A DNA stretch of 64,000 nt, from NCBI GenBank assembly GCA_026873275.1, contig JANTUC010000001.1, forward strand, positions 1,054,001-1,118,000, written 5' to 3'. The notes beneath the pieces are model-generated. The model made no database searches. It saw nothing but the letters and a program-made list of their open reading frames with translations, and was not told the DNA's origin. Made by a program: the position numbers and the translations under genes. How positions within the stretch are numbered: the stretch's first letter is position 1; each line of letters starts with the position of its first letter. This DNA is from Pseudopithomyces maydicus (taxonomy: Eukaryota > Ascomycota > Dothideomycetes > Pleosporales > Didymosphaeriaceae). This document shows, one piece after another, positions 11,595-22,030 of this stretch.

Positions 11595-12903
11595 ATGTCG
11601 TTCATACAGCAAAATCCACAGATGGAGCAAACAGGCCGCTCGCCAGTGGAAAAACGTGCCAAGCTGAGGGCTTCCTGTGACGGTATATGCACCTGTAAAT
11701 GAATGTGCTTGCAGCATAGAAAACTGACAATAATTAGCTTGCTCGACAGCGAAAGTTAAATGTGATGGGCAAGCTCACTGCGAACGATGCAAGAACAACC
11801 TTATAAAATGTACTTATAGTCCATCAAGACGTCATGGGAAGCAACCATGGACCAATAGAGTTGCGGTACAGCACCAAAGGTATCTCCAGTCGGCAATTCA
11901 AAACCAAACGCCGCAGGCAACAGATCACGTTCTTCAGTACCAGCCACATACTGCAGGATTTGCGGTTCCGGAAACACCCTCGATAGACTCTCCACATAGC
12001 ACTAGGAGCGATTCGAATATGGGGAATCATGTTATAGCAAGTCCTTCTGCAGCTCACTATCAAAGTGCAAGCAGCGGTATTTTGTTCAGTAACCCATGGA
12101 CCGGAATCAGTACGAGTTTTGCTTCAGCATTGCCATCAAGCCCTTTGACCACACCCACATCAACGATTCCAGAATCGAGCATGCTACAACAACTTGAGCC
12201 AGCCTTCCAGCCACCGCAAATACATGACTGCGAAGCCAAAGCTCTTGACACTATTCTGTCCTTACGCCAAAGTCCGACGATAAATCTCGAGACGCTAGCC
12301 ACGCATCTTCCAATCCCTGAGGAGCTAATACATCATATCCCGTCGCTTGATAAGATCTTACACTTCAACCGTATCGCTATTACTTCAGTACAGCAATTAA
12401 TGGGCTGTTCCTGTGCACACCAACCTCACCTCGCTCTACAATACATGGCCATCGTCGCGAAAACCCTCATATGGTACCGGGTGGCAGCTAGACTTTCCTT
12501 CAAAACCGCCTCACCTTGCACCGAATCTTCGAACATGCCATATCCTCTGAGCCCTGTATCCACCACATCGACTACATCCAATAACACTGTGAGAGGGACA
12601 CCAATGCCGAATACAGTACAAATTGGTAGTTTCAACTTGGAAGAGGAAGATGAAGCTGTGCTTGTGCGAAGTGTAGTCATGAAAGAAGTCAAGAAGGCGG
12701 GTCTTTTAGTAGAGCTCATGAGAAGTTATAGTACCGAACCGGGTGCCACGGAGGGGCATGGGCAGGAACACTTCAATCTAGGTTCCTGGTATCGAACCGG
12801 GGGCGAGAAACTCGCGAGAGATGTCCAAGACACTTTGAGAGTGATTATGGGGAATTGCGAGCCTCAAACGAGCCAAGGCAGGTACGGGCAGTGGAGCACG
12901 TAG
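11595..12903 (+). CDS. Zn2Cys6 transcription factor with AflR-type regulatory domain
   Basis: Two exons, 11595-11682 and 11738-12903, giving 417 residues. The 55-bp intron falls inside the zinc cluster, after codon 29, a position I can only see once the exons are joined. The cluster is CDACSTAKVKCDG...CERCKNNLIKC at residues 28-54, with spacing CX2CX6CX5CX2CX6C. A Ser/Thr/Pro-rich linker follows, then an AflR-like domain (about 195-290) with LDTILSLRQ, LHFNRIAITSVQQLMGCSCAHQPHLALQYMAIVAKTLIWY, and a helical C-terminus. AflR-family proteins are pathway-specific nuclear activators of polyketide clusters. No synthase gene is visible next to it; the O-methyltransferase 4.5 kb upstream is the only likely pathway neighbour. 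Which cluster it controls is unknown. Confidence 0.88.
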
Positions 12904-13843
12904 TTAGTGGGCAGTAGCCAGCAGAGCTGCTTGAGTGATCCTTTGCTTGTACTAACACCAGTAACGAATTTTTTATTGAATGATCTATTCATATTCGGGA
13001 AGGACCGAGATACAGTTTGAATTTCTATCTCTTATTGTTGTATCTTTACGTGCTATTTGATCACTGATGGCGTCATTCTTCACAATTAAAGTACCTTCCT
13101 GTCTAAACTGATGGTGTGTATTATGTGTATATTATATACAATTATGCAAGCAGCGTTACTAGTGAAAGACGATAGTTGGAGAAATAACGTCCACCTTGCG
13201 ACAGCATCCAGCAAAACATACACATACTCGTACTTACATCTTGCATTACAAATTACCCCTATGTGCCGCTTCTCTATCTACAACCCCTGATCACAATCCT
13301 CCATTCCACCGTGGTATCTTATCTTTCCTGTGTGCCTAAAACCCGCCGACCATCCCAACCCGAATAACAATGCAAGGAAAATAAATAGACTAGTATGGTC
13401 AAGTCGTATGCTTGCTCGCTTGTTTGTGTCGCCGCCGAGCATCCACAAGTATCGTACATCCAACCAAATATTTCAATTGTGAGAAACACATAAAAGAAAC
13501 GAAAAAAGGAAAAGGTTCGGTCCAGTCAATGTACATCCATCACATCACTCATCCCATTCATCTTCATCTCCATATCCATCTTTCAGTCCACAGCCCGGCC
13601 GCAAACACCCCGTCACGGCGGCCCTCGCGCTAGTGAAAGAGTCCATCGAGGTGTGGCTCTTCCTCTGCCTCCCCCTTCTTTGCCATCTCAGCCTTCCATC
13701 TAGCGGCTCACTTTCGTTCTCTCTCCGGCCTTCACCGCTCCACCACCTTTTCACCTCCCCTCGAGATAGCATCCTACGATTCTCCGTGAAGCGCAGCTCT
13801 GGAATCCTGCAAATCACTTATCAGTCTTTTCGCCACTATGCAT
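12904..13843. other. Convergent 3' flanks
   Basis: Stretch between the 3' ends of the AflR-type gene (plus) and the large disordered protein (minus). Only short frames; 13500-13750 is pyrimidine-rich and probably 3' untranslated sequence of the minus-strand gene. No further gene is supported. Confidence 0.5.
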
Positions 13844-16800
13844 TCAATCATTGAGACCAAAAACGCGCCTCAGGCCCTGGAACTTTTTCTTCTTGCCAGT
13901 CTTTCCGAAAGAAACCGCTTTTCCTGTCCGGACATCAACCTCCGTGTGAGCCTGGCTAATTTGGCTCGAATGACGTTTAACAAGCGTCGGACGGTGTGAT
14001 CCTTTGCGCTGGAGAGGCCCATCTGCACTCTGGGGTCTCTCTTGTTCGGCAAACCCAGGATTGGGGGAAGGAAGTGGCCAGGAATCTGACGCAGAGCGTG
14101 CAGCCATTGCGCGGCGGCCTGCTGTTGGAGGCTTTGTTTTGGCTTCTCCGGTGGCGAGATCACGATCTTCGCCGATGGGGGTCAGCGGTCGGTGACGATC
14201 ACGATTTTGCTGAGCTGGGGGCATGGGTATGTCGTTATTGGGAGCAGCTTGAGCATCAGTTGCGGCATCTGCGAGGTAAGAGTTCTTCTTTTTACCGAAG
14301 CCAAAAAATCCTCGCTTGGCCTTTTTTCCGCCATCAAATGATGGAAGCTCTTGCTTGCGTAGAGAACCTGCTACTAGATTGGAACCCTGTGCACCGGAAG
14401 ATCCAACAGTATCGTTGGTTTTGCCTTTGCCAGCACCATTCGTTACTGGGGCTGGCGAAGGTTCGTTATCGCTCGCTTCGTCTTCAAGATCTGTGGAATC
14501 ACCATCTTCTTCACCGGATCGTTTAGGGATCCCTCGCACAGGAGTCAAGCCTTGAGGGAGCTCGAAATCTTCATCCTCGGAATCAGAATCAGCAAAGCGG
14601 CTTCGGAAAGTTCTCGGACGATCGTCATCCTCATCACTGGAGTCATTGAAGCGACTCTTGAAAGGTTTCGATGCCTTCGCTGATGCTTTCGATGCCGGTT
14701 GTTTGCCGAACATAGACATTTTCTTAGGCGGTGGTGCCTGTACAGGCATACTTGGCATCGGTGGCGGTACATCATAACTGCTGCGTCGAAAGCGACCAGC
14801 AGGAGACAATGACCTTATGCTGAAACGAGACGATTTAACACTCTTTGGCGACTCGGGGGTCGGCGACGATGGTCGCATAGACTTTCTGAGTGTTGAATGT
14901 GCTGTCGAAGTCGCAGGGCGTGGGGGTGAGATGGATCGTACCGGAGGCGCTGCCCTCATGGTTGGCGTGGGACCTGAACGCATAGATGCGCGCATGGTGT
15001 ATGCGCCATTGTTTTGCCGGGACGCGCGATTTCGTTGTCGCTCACGTTGGAAGCTGCTGACCGAAGCATCCGAGTCACTTTCGTAGGCCGGCGCTTGGTA
15101 AATCGGTTTGGTCTTGATAGGAACACCTGCAGAGCTTTGTGGACGAGGTTTGGCTGCTGCGCCTGCTGCCGCCGCTGGAAGATGTTTCTTCTGCAAAGCA
15201 CCTCTTGGTTGTCTAGTGTCGAGTGGTGGGAGGCTTTGTCGGTGACCAGCTGGTGCAGACGAACCTCTTCCAGCAGACCCGCCATTGGTTCCACGTAAGG
15301 TTGTCCGCATCTGGGACTCGGGACCATTTGTTGTAGGCGCGCGGTCACGCATTGTCTTTTTGAAAGCGGGATCGACAGGCGGTGAGGTAGTAGTGGTTTT
15401 CTTCAAAGCAGATTTGCGGGGTTGCGCCGGCGATTTCGTGGGCTGTGGAGCTGGCTGAGTTTGAGCAAGGGCCGGATCCACCTTGACTTTACGCTCTTGA
15501 GATCTAATGGGTTTAGGTGCAGATGCAGTTTCTCCTTGAACACTTCGCTTTGGTTCTGATTTTGCCTGAGTGGTAGGGGCTGCGAATTGAGAGGCAGCCT
15601 TGAGCTCATCCGACTTTCCTAGCCGATCAATGAGCAGTCCTTCGTCCTTCTGTTGATCGCGATCTTCAGCACGAGTAGGAGCCCATCTTGAACCCTCTAA
15701 TCCAGTCTTATGTGTGCGCTGTTCGGTTGGAGAAGAATTGCTCGAAGCGAAACGAGAAGTCGGAGGCTGCACCGGACTTTCCATGATTGCATCAATTGAG
15801 CCAAACCCCTCGCCCTCGTCAATTTCTTCGTAGGCATCACTATAGATGCTACTGTTGTCATCTGACGAATCGTCGTCAACTGGGCGCTCGGGTATCTGTA
15901 TGGTAATGGAAGGATGGCTAAGAGCTGGTGGTGCCGGCGGCGCCGAGATTGTTGGTTCGGGTTTCTTGGGCTCAATTTCAGGCTCAGACACATCGTCGTC
16001 ATCCCACCCCCCAGGAACGAAAGATCGCCGGTCCTGTGTTGTTGACTGAGATGCAGGCGTCGAGGTAGCAAAAAATATCGGCTCGGTCGCAGATTCTCGG
16101 GGTAGAGGTGGACTGGCTGGTTGAACAGCGATAATGGGTACATCAAGAGGTATTGGATGGGGCTCCATACGATTGGTCAATGTCTTTGGTTCTGGCTCCG
16201 GCGTAGATTGCAATGCATCCATTCTCGGGGGTTCAGGATGAGTGTCAGGAACTACAGGTGCGTCCTCGCTTTTGTCCGAATCAGACCAATAACCGCTACC
16301 TTCCACGGTCGTAACTTCTGGGGGAAGAGGGTCGTTGGGACCTGGAGGAATTGCCTGTTTTGTAGCAAAGTCATGGGCAAGTATGCCACCAATTTTGTGG
16401 TCGCTAGACACCTCTTGCGAATCTCCCATGAGCGTGGCCGAGTTTGACATGGATGAAGATACGGTTTCTGTGACCTTCTCTGGCATATCCTCGTCTCTCG
16501 CGCGTCTGTTCTTGTCTCGAATACTGCCAAACGAGGGAAGAACAGGGCGGGGCTTCATCAGGTCATTGAGATCCTCCTCTTCATCTGAATCATAACTGAC
16601 TAGCTTGGACCCATCGGCACCTACATAGGCAGATGTACCTACTACTGTGGGTTCTTCTTCGAAGCTGATACGGACCTTCTTCTTCTTCTTTCCACCGTCT
16701 TCTGACAGAGCATCGGAAGCTTCGCTTAGGGGTCCTCGAGAAACGGTCCGGCCATCATTGGCGAGTGGCGAATGGCTCCTACGTGAAACAGACGGGGAGG

Positions 16801-18397
16801 CCTTTAGCGCAGATTTCGCGGGAGACACTGAACGACCGGGTGGTTGATGTTTGACCCCATCCGGAAACTCTACGGCAGCGACTGCTGCAAAGTGGGCATT
16901 TCGTGGGGGGCTCATTGAGTGCGTCCTCGCTGACCGCGAGCTGCCCTGAGTACTTGGAGGACCAGAAGAGGGCACTGGCGTGGGAGCAAGAAGCGGGTAT
17001 GGGTTATCTTGATTTGGGGCAAGTTTGGGCGATATTATCTGATCGACCTCTTCAATGTGTTGCGGTGCAGACTCCAATTTGCGGCTCGTGTTTGCGCCTG
17101 CTGATAGTCGAGTTTCGGCCTCAGTAAGCTCTTGAGTTGTATACGCTACAGGCTCGTCATGTGAGATGGCGACACCGTGTGCGTCATTTCTCGTCGGGGA
17201 GAATGTCTTGCGGGCACGAGGTATAGCGGGAGCGATTTGCGAGTCTTTTCGCACTGGAGACACACTAGTGGAACGCTCAACAGTGTCCCTGTCCTGTGTA
17301 GCTTGTCTGACGGGCTGGGCATATCGCGGGGCTTCTTGGTGAGGATGAAAAACCATCGGTTGGGGCTCATACGGCGGGGCAGGCTCTTCGGCATCGCTCA
17401 TAGCCCGGTGTAGATTCATAGCATCCTGCTTATGGATGAACTTTCTACTCGACGGGTCGTAAACAGCATAGGGCGAATTTGGGTCCACGATGCGGACAGG
17501 GCGGTCTTTCGCAGCGGTATGCGTAGGCTGTGCTTGTACAGCGGTCCCGCTTGGCTTGGCTCGCATACTTCCAGCAGCCAGTCGCGCGCCCTCGACGCCG
17601 TGTCCCTGAGATGGCTGCGTTGTTCTCCTAGATGCCGGCTGACCGGCGGGATTGGGGAGGGCCTGCTGCGGCGCACGTGCTGGCATGCCACCCGACGTCT
17701 TAGGGCGTGCAGAGTCGCCTCTGAACGTCTGCTCTGTATCTACAACCGGACCGGCGAACCAGCCGCCTTGTCCAGTGCGTGCCGGGGCTGCCTTTTGCAG
17801 GGTAGGAGAAGGCATGGCCGGCGGCGATATTGGGCGCGAGAAGTTAACTGATGATCTCTGACCAGCGTCCTGGTCGTCTTCGGTTACTCGAGATAGCGGA
17901 GATGAGCGTGGCTGTCCTCGTCCATGGTGTCCAGCGTGCGAAGTTCCCCGGTCCAAACTCACGCCGCGGCCTCCACCTCTGCCCACGGGCGAACCTCCAC
18001 GGGCGGGCGGCTCCAGGCTCGAGTTCCGCCGATGCACAACGCTGACGCTGGGGACGTGCTTGGGCACTTGCGGGACTGGCGGTGCGTCGCCGTCGACGGG
18101 ACTGATGCGGGCAGGCGAAGGGGCGCGGAACGATCGCTCCGTCATGGAACCCGAGCTGGAGTGTCGGCGCAGTCCCGGACGCTGCTGGCTGCCGCTTCCT
18201 TGCGAAGACACAGAGCCTTTGCGCACCATGCGCTTCGTCACCGTGTCGCCGACGGGCGTGGGCGTGGTGGTGTGGGTGCGCAGGGCGGCGGCGGCGGCGG
18301 CCGAGGACAGGGCGCCATTGGATTCACGGTCGCGGATGAAGGCCTTGGTGGCAGCGAGCGAGGCGGAGGCGGAAGGAGGGCGGTTCGAGGTCTGCAT
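13844..18397 (-). CDS. Large intrinsically disordered Ser/Pro-rich conserved fungal protein
   Basis: One uninterrupted frame of 1517 residues from ATG 18397. The sequence is almost entirely low-complexity: many SP/TP sites, basic RRHSS/RRNSS motifs that look like kinase targets, acidic Asp/Glu patches (DSDEEED, DDDSSDDNSS, DSSDEDDDRP) and Lys/Arg clusters such as KKKKKVRISF. The N-terminus (LAATKAFIRDRESNGALSSAAAAAALRTHTTTP...KRMVRKGSVSS) and the C-terminus (GKKKKFQGLRRVFGLND) look like the conserved ends. No membrane segment or enzyme domain is visible. A cortical or cytoskeletal scaffold would fit the composition, but function is not established from sequence. A frame this long without a stop on the minus strand leaves no doubt that it is coding. 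Confidence 0.85.
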   Translation of the reverse strand: MQTSNRPPSASASLAATKAFIRDRESNGALSSAAAAAALRTHTTTPTPVGDTVTKRMVRKGSVSSQGSGSQQRPGLRRHSSSGSMTERSFRAPSPARISPVDGDAPPVPQVPKHVPSVSVVHRRNSSLEPPARGGSPVGRGGGRGVSLDRGTSHAGHHGRGQPRSSPLSRVTEDDQDAGQRSSVNFSRPISPPAMPSPTLQKAAPARTGQGGWFAGPVVDTEQTFRGDSARPKTSGGMPARAPQQALPNPAGQPASRRTTQPSQGHGVEGARLAAGSMRAKPSGTAVQAQPTHTAAKDRPVRIVDPNSPYAVYDPSSRKFIHKQDAMNLHRAMSDAEEPAPPYEPQPMVFHPHQEAPRYAQPVRQATQDRDTVERSTSVSPVRKDSQIAPAIPRARKTFSPTRNDAHGVAISHDEPVAYTTQELTEAETRLSAGANTSRKLESAPQHIEEVDQIISPKLAPNQDNPYPLLAPTPVPSSGPPSTQGSSRSARTHSMSPPRNAHFAAVAAVEFPDGVKHQPPGRSVSPAKSALKASPSVSRRSHSPLANDGRTVSRGPLSEASDALSEDGGKKKKKVRISFEEEPTVVGTSAYVGADGSKLVSYDSDEEEDLNDLMKPRPVLPSFGSIRDKNRRARDEDMPEKVTETVSSSMSNSATLMGDSQEVSSDHKIGGILAHDFATKQAIPPGPNDPLPPEVTTVEGSGYWSDSDKSEDAPVVPDTHPEPPRMDALQSTPEPEPKTLTNRMEPHPIPLDVPIIAVQPASPPLPRESATEPIFFATSTPASQSTTQDRRSFVPGGWDDDDVSEPEIEPKKPEPTISAPPAPPALSHPSITIQIPERPVDDDSSDDNSSIYSDAYEEIDEGEGFGSIDAIMESPVQPPTSRFASSNSSPTEQRTHKTGLEGSRWAPTRAEDRDQQKDEGLLIDRLGKSDELKAASQFAAPTTQAKSEPKRSVQGETASAPKPIRSQERKVKVDPALAQTQPAPQPTKSPAQPRKSALKKTTTTSPPVDPAFKKTMRDRAPTTNGPESQMRTTLRGTNGGSAGRGSSAPAGHRQSLPPLDTRQPRGALQKKHLPAAAAGAAAKPRPQSSAGVPIKTKPIYQAPAYESDSDASVSSFQRERQRNRASRQNNGAYTMRASMRSGPTPTMRAAPPVRSISPPRPATSTAHSTLRKSMRPSSPTPESPKSVKSSRFSIRSLSPAGRFRRSSYDVPPPMPSMPVQAPPPKKMSMFGKQPASKASAKASKPFKSRFNDSSDEDDDRPRTFRSRFADSDSEDEDFELPQGLTPVRGIPKRSGEEDGDSTDLEDEASDNEPSPAPVTNGAGKGKTNDTVGSSGAQGSNLVAGSLRKQELPSFDGGKKAKRGFFGFGKKKNSYLADAATDAQAAPNNDIPMPPAQQNRDRHRPLTPIGEDRDLATGEAKTKPPTAGRRAMAARSASDSWPLPSPNPGFAEQERPQSADGPLQRKGSHRPTLVKRHSSQISQAHTEVDVRTGKAVSFGKTGKKKKFQGLRRVFGLND

Positions 18398-19456
18398 GGA
18401 AGTGTGGTCAGTATACGGGCGTCAGTATACGGGCGTGCATGCAGCGTCGGTCCACAGCAGCAACGGCAAGTGGACAACGACAAAGGCAAATGACAACGGG
18501 GCACCCCCGCTGGCAGGAAGGCACGTACGGGACTCGAGGTTGCCCTTTTGCGACTGCGCATCATGTTGCGGAAGGCACGGCTGCAGGCGCGACTGCATCC
18601 CCTGGGGTGTGAGGAAGCTGCGGGTGTGTGGGCGTGTCGAAAAGGAAGTTAGGCTTGTGATGTCATGCAAGCACTGGAGACGCCATGGGAAACGCCGGCA
18701 GGGGCTAGCCTAGTGGTAGTGAGGGTACGAGCACCGCCGAAACAAGGACGAAGCAGCCGGCCCGGAGCGCCAGCGGATACAGCTGCAGCGAGCGCGATGT
18801 TCTAGCGCAGCGACGACGAGATTCGAGAGACGAAACACAACGCGACTGCGCCGGCAGTCAGCAACAACGCCAGGCCTAGTCCGCCAGGAATCTCCACCCA
18901 AGCCTCGAATCACCGCCTTGGCGCCCGCATCGTCATCGCAGATCACCCCCTCCCGTCTCCACCGCATCGTATCTTTTTTCAGTGAAACAGGGCCCTTAGC
19001 ATCTGCGACCCCGGCGTAGGGTGCGTGCGTCTGAAAAGCGCCGTGGCTGCGCAGTGCTCGTGGCAGCTGCTGTGACCACCAGCCAGCTGTGGAAACAAGC
19101 CCTGGAACCACCTGCAGCGCATGCTGCGACGGCCGGCTTCGGGCATTAAACTCTATCTTCCACCATCGGGGACCCTTAACGAGCCCAGCTGTCCATCTCA
19201 ACCTGCCAGCCGTGCGTGCACCCAGGCAGGTCAACTCCAGGCGCCATTCGCACACTCAAACCGTGCCATGGCACTGACTGCAACGCCCGTCCAATCGCCC
19301 TCCATGTGCAGGCCTGACCCGCTGCTGCGGGTGCGTCCATGGATAGCGGATCGCTGCGGAGCCCCGCTTCTCGACCTCTCTCCTCATCGTGTGTGAACCG
19401 CCTTCCAGAACAGCGTGGTCCGCTAGTCGAGAACCACCCCGGCACATGCCATCACC
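18398..19456. promoter_or_regulatory. Divergent intergenic region with a 14-bp tandem repeat
   Basis: About 1.06 kb between two divergent starts: the disordered protein (minus, 18397) and the epoxide hydrolase (plus, 19457). It is GC-rich. A perfect 14-bp direct tandem repeat (GTCAGTATACGGGC) occupies 18407-18434, just 10 bases upstream of the minus-strand start codon. The region presumably carries promoters and leaders for both genes; overlapping open frames here are GC-rich by-products. Confidence 0.5.
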
Positions 19457-20638
19457 ATGCAAATACCACCCAGCCAAAATGACGCCTTTCCGCCGCTGCC
19501 TCTGCCGCCTGGCGTCTCCGAGAACTACGTCCACTGCACCTCCAACGGCCTGACCTTCCACCTACTCGAGGCTGGCCATACCCCGGGAGAGCATAGACCC
19601 CTTCTTCTCCTCGTCCACGGCTATCCTGAACTGGCCTTCTCATGGCGGAAAGTGATGCCCGCCCTGGCAGACGCCGGCTACTATGTCGTGGCCTTCGACC
19701 AGCGGGGCTACGGCAGGACCACGGGCTGGGACGACTCCGTCTATGCCAAAACAAATATGTCCGAGTTCACCGCCACCAACCTGGTCCGAGACGTTGTCGT
19801 ACTCGTCAATGCCCTGGGATATCGTCAAGTGAATTGCATCGTGGGTCACGACTTTGGCGCCGTCACGTCCGCCATGTGCGCGTGGATGCGGCCAGACATG
19901 TTCAAAACCCTCGTCATGATGTCCCACCCATTCAAAGAACACCCTGGTCTACCCTTCGATCTCGTCCACGGCCAAGGCAAGAAGCAGCCACCGCCAGCTG
20001 ACATTCACAGCGCGTTGCGGAACCTAGATAACCCGCGGAGACACTACAAGTGGTATAACTCTACTCCCACCGCTGCGCTACATTGGTACGCTCCCGCTCA
20101 GGGTCTGAAAAGTTTTCTCCGCGGCTATTGGCACGTTAAAAGCGCCAACTGGGCCGGGAATGACCCAAAACCTCTCCAAGGCTGGAACGCAGAAGAGCTG
20201 GCCAAAATGCCCTTGTACTACATCATGCCTTTGTGTAAATCCATGCCCGAGACAATCGAAATGATGATGACAGGCGAGGACGAAGAAAAGACCAAAGGCT
20301 GGCTGCCGGATGACGAGCTGGACGTCTATGTACAGGAGTGGACACGGACGGGTTTCCAGGGTGCTTTAAATTGGTACCGCGCTTTTACCGATCCAGAAAA
20401 GAGAAAAGACATGGATCTTTTCGCAGGCCGCAAAATCGAATGTCCTGCCACCTTCATATCTGGCGATAAAGACTGGGGCAATTACCAGGAGCCTGGGGCG
20501 CTGGACAACCTACCCAACACGTGCGCACAGTTCAAGGGCGTGAAGCTGGTGGAAGGGGCCGGGCACTGGCCGCAACAGGAACAGCCTGAGAGCGTAGTCA
20601 GGGAGGTTTTGGAGTTTCTGAACAGCCAAAGCTGCTGA
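19457..20638 (+). CDS. Epoxide hydrolase-like alpha/beta hydrolase
   Basis: Single exon, 393 residues. The fold markers are the oxyanion motif HGYPE at 54-58, DQRGYGRT at 81-88, nucleophile elbow GHDFG with Asp132, the lid tyrosine in NWYR at 305-308, an acidic residue in GDKDWG at 336-341 (Asp339) and the catalytic His370 in GAGHWPQQE. This is the full Asp-His-Asp triad of soluble epoxide hydrolases, so the likely reaction is trans-opening of an epoxide to a diol through an ester on Asp132. Haloacid or fluoroacetate dehalogenases share the fold but lack the NWYR tyrosine. There is no signal peptide, so it is probably cytosolic or peroxisomal. The C-terminus (NSQSC) is not a clear PTS1. Confidence 0.88.
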   Translation: MQIPPSQNDAFPPLPLPPGVSENYVHCTSNGLTFHLLEAGHTPGEHRPLLLLVHGYPELAFSWRKVMPALADAGYYVVAFDQRGYGRTTGWDDSVYAKTNMSEFTATNLVRDVVVLVNALGYRQVNCIVGHDFGAVTSAMCAWMRPDMFKTLVMMSHPFKEHPGLPFDLVHGQGKKQPPPADIHSALRNLDNPRRHYKWYNSTPTAALHWYAPAQGLKSFLRGYWHVKSANWAGNDPKPLQGWNAEELAKMPLYYIMPLCKSMPETIEMMMTGEDEEKTKGWLPDDELDVYVQEWTRTGFQGALNWYRAFTDPEKRKDMDLFAGRKIECPATFISGDKDWGNYQEPGALDNLPNTCAQFKGVKLVEGAGHWPQQEQPESVVREVLEFLNSQSC

Positions 20639-21602
20639 ACAGCTTCGAGATATTTTGACAATGTGACATGATGACATTTTCGATACTTCTCGCGATTTAC
20701 ATTGGACTTGCTGTTTCAGACATGCTGTTTCTACAGGGAGACATCGCTCCACCGAGTCTCTCATCTATTATACCCTCTCGTGTATCGCTTTACTATACAG
20801 GGCCATTTTGAAGAACAAGCAGTGTACAGCCAAACTGTCTAGGAATATCTCCGCCTCCACCCCTCGACCCCATGCCCCCTTTTTTCTTTAACTGCACCAT
20901 CGGTACATTGAGATACTGATTCCGATGCATCTAGGACGTCGAATTTTGTCATAGTCAGAATCTCTGATCTGTAGCCATTCGTTGGGAATTTTACCAGTTT
21001 ATTCAACGACTAGAACGATGTCCGAATGCGTTGAGCGGCAACGGAGCTGAGGGTCCGATGGAATTTGCCTGCATATGTAGGTGCGATGGCACGGTGGCAT
21101 TAGATGCTTGAATCAAACAGAATGCTCTAATGCGGGGGCGGGCAGGTAAACGATTCATTTGTATGGTCGGACAAAGGTATACATCTACACCGGTAGGAAC
21201 TTGATAAGTTCACATATCTAGGCATTGATCAAATAGCGAGATACTCCCAACATATATGCAGCCGGCTTTAGTAAAACCAAAGAATTGCCGACTACGTATC
21301 ACGTACGACTATCGGCGTTGCTTGTTACGTATATCCAGATATCTTCGAGAAGATTTCACGCACGAGATCAGTTTTTACGTATTCCTCTTGCACGGCCCGT
21401 TTCCGCGTAGGTATAACAATGGCCCAATCAATCCGCCACTGGGAGACCCTGCAGACAGGAACGCGCCAAGAACGCCGCCCCCGATCGCTTGGCTGTGTTG
21501 AACAGAACACGGGTCGCCATCATCACTCTGGGTGGGAGATGAAGGAGGACACGAAAAAAAATCTTGGTCATAGAAGGGAACGTTTTTCGCTCCCGGTAGT
21601 TA
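20639..21602. other. Intergenic, 3' flank of epoxide hydrolase
   Basis: No coding frame I can support. The end of the stretch (21540-21602) holds the 3' flank and poly-T terminator (minus strand, 21554-21561) of the minus-strand tRNA-Gly. Confidence 0.5.
21554..21561 (-). terminator. RNA polymerase III terminator of the minus-strand tRNA
   Basis: Eight consecutive T on the minus strand, about 42 bases after the tRNA 3' end. Runs of T terminate polymerase III. Confidence 0.6.
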
Positions 21603-21673
21603 TGCTACGAAGGGGAGTCGAACCCCTGCCAATCGCTTGGAAGGCGATTATCCTACCGCTGGACCATCGAAGC
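21603..21673 (-). tRNA. tRNA-Gly (UCC anticodon)
   Basis: 71-nt cloverleaf: acceptor GCTTCGA/TCGTAGC plus discriminator A, D arm GTCC...GGAT, anticodon stem ATCGC/GCGAT around loop CTTCCAA (anticodon TCC), T arm AGGGG/CCCCT with loop TTCGACT. Position 4:69 of the acceptor is T opposite T, a mismatch where related fungal glycine tRNAs have T:G. No intron. An identical copy sits 249 bp away on the other strand. The internal A box (TGGTCCAGCGG) and B box (GGTTCGACTCC) are both present. Confidence 0.93.
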
Positions 21674-21922
21674 GTGCCATTGGTTGATGGAAGAAAGGTA
21701 AGAATAATCGACTATGTTTCTGGCTGCTTGGTACGTGAGGATGTCAAGACTGGGAAATGGCTAATGGATAGCCCCACCACTGTTCACGCTAGGCTGGCGA
21801 GGAAATCATCTACAATCTCTGACCCACATGGAATAAACGACTTTCTCTCCCTTTTGGTTTTTTTGATTTTGAATGGTTATATACATTGTTTTTGAGGTTG
21901 AAGACATCAAATCATTACCACG

Positions 21923-21993
21923 GCTTCGATGGTCCAGCGGTAGGATAATCGCCTTCCAAGCGATTGGCAGGGGTTCGACTCCCCTTCGTAGCA
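21923..21993 (+). tRNA. tRNA-Gly (UCC anticodon), second identical copy
   Basis: Identical in all 71 positions to the copy at 21603-21673, including the T:T mismatch in the acceptor stem. The two genes point away from each other. Similarity continues for roughly 50 bases past the 3' end (ACCGGGA, GTTCCC, CTATGACC, ATTT blocks shared), so the pair arose by inverted duplication of a segment larger than the tRNA itself. A T-rich terminator follows at 22031-22041. Confidence 0.93.
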
Positions 21994-22030
21994 TCCACCG
22001 GGAACAGCATGTTCCCCTCTATGACCGAAA

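Noticed and set aside
13996..18713. Several plus-strand frames of 100-220 codons inside the disordered-protein gene
   Set aside because: They are antisense shadows of a GC-rich low-complexity coding region; the 1517-codon minus frame explains them.
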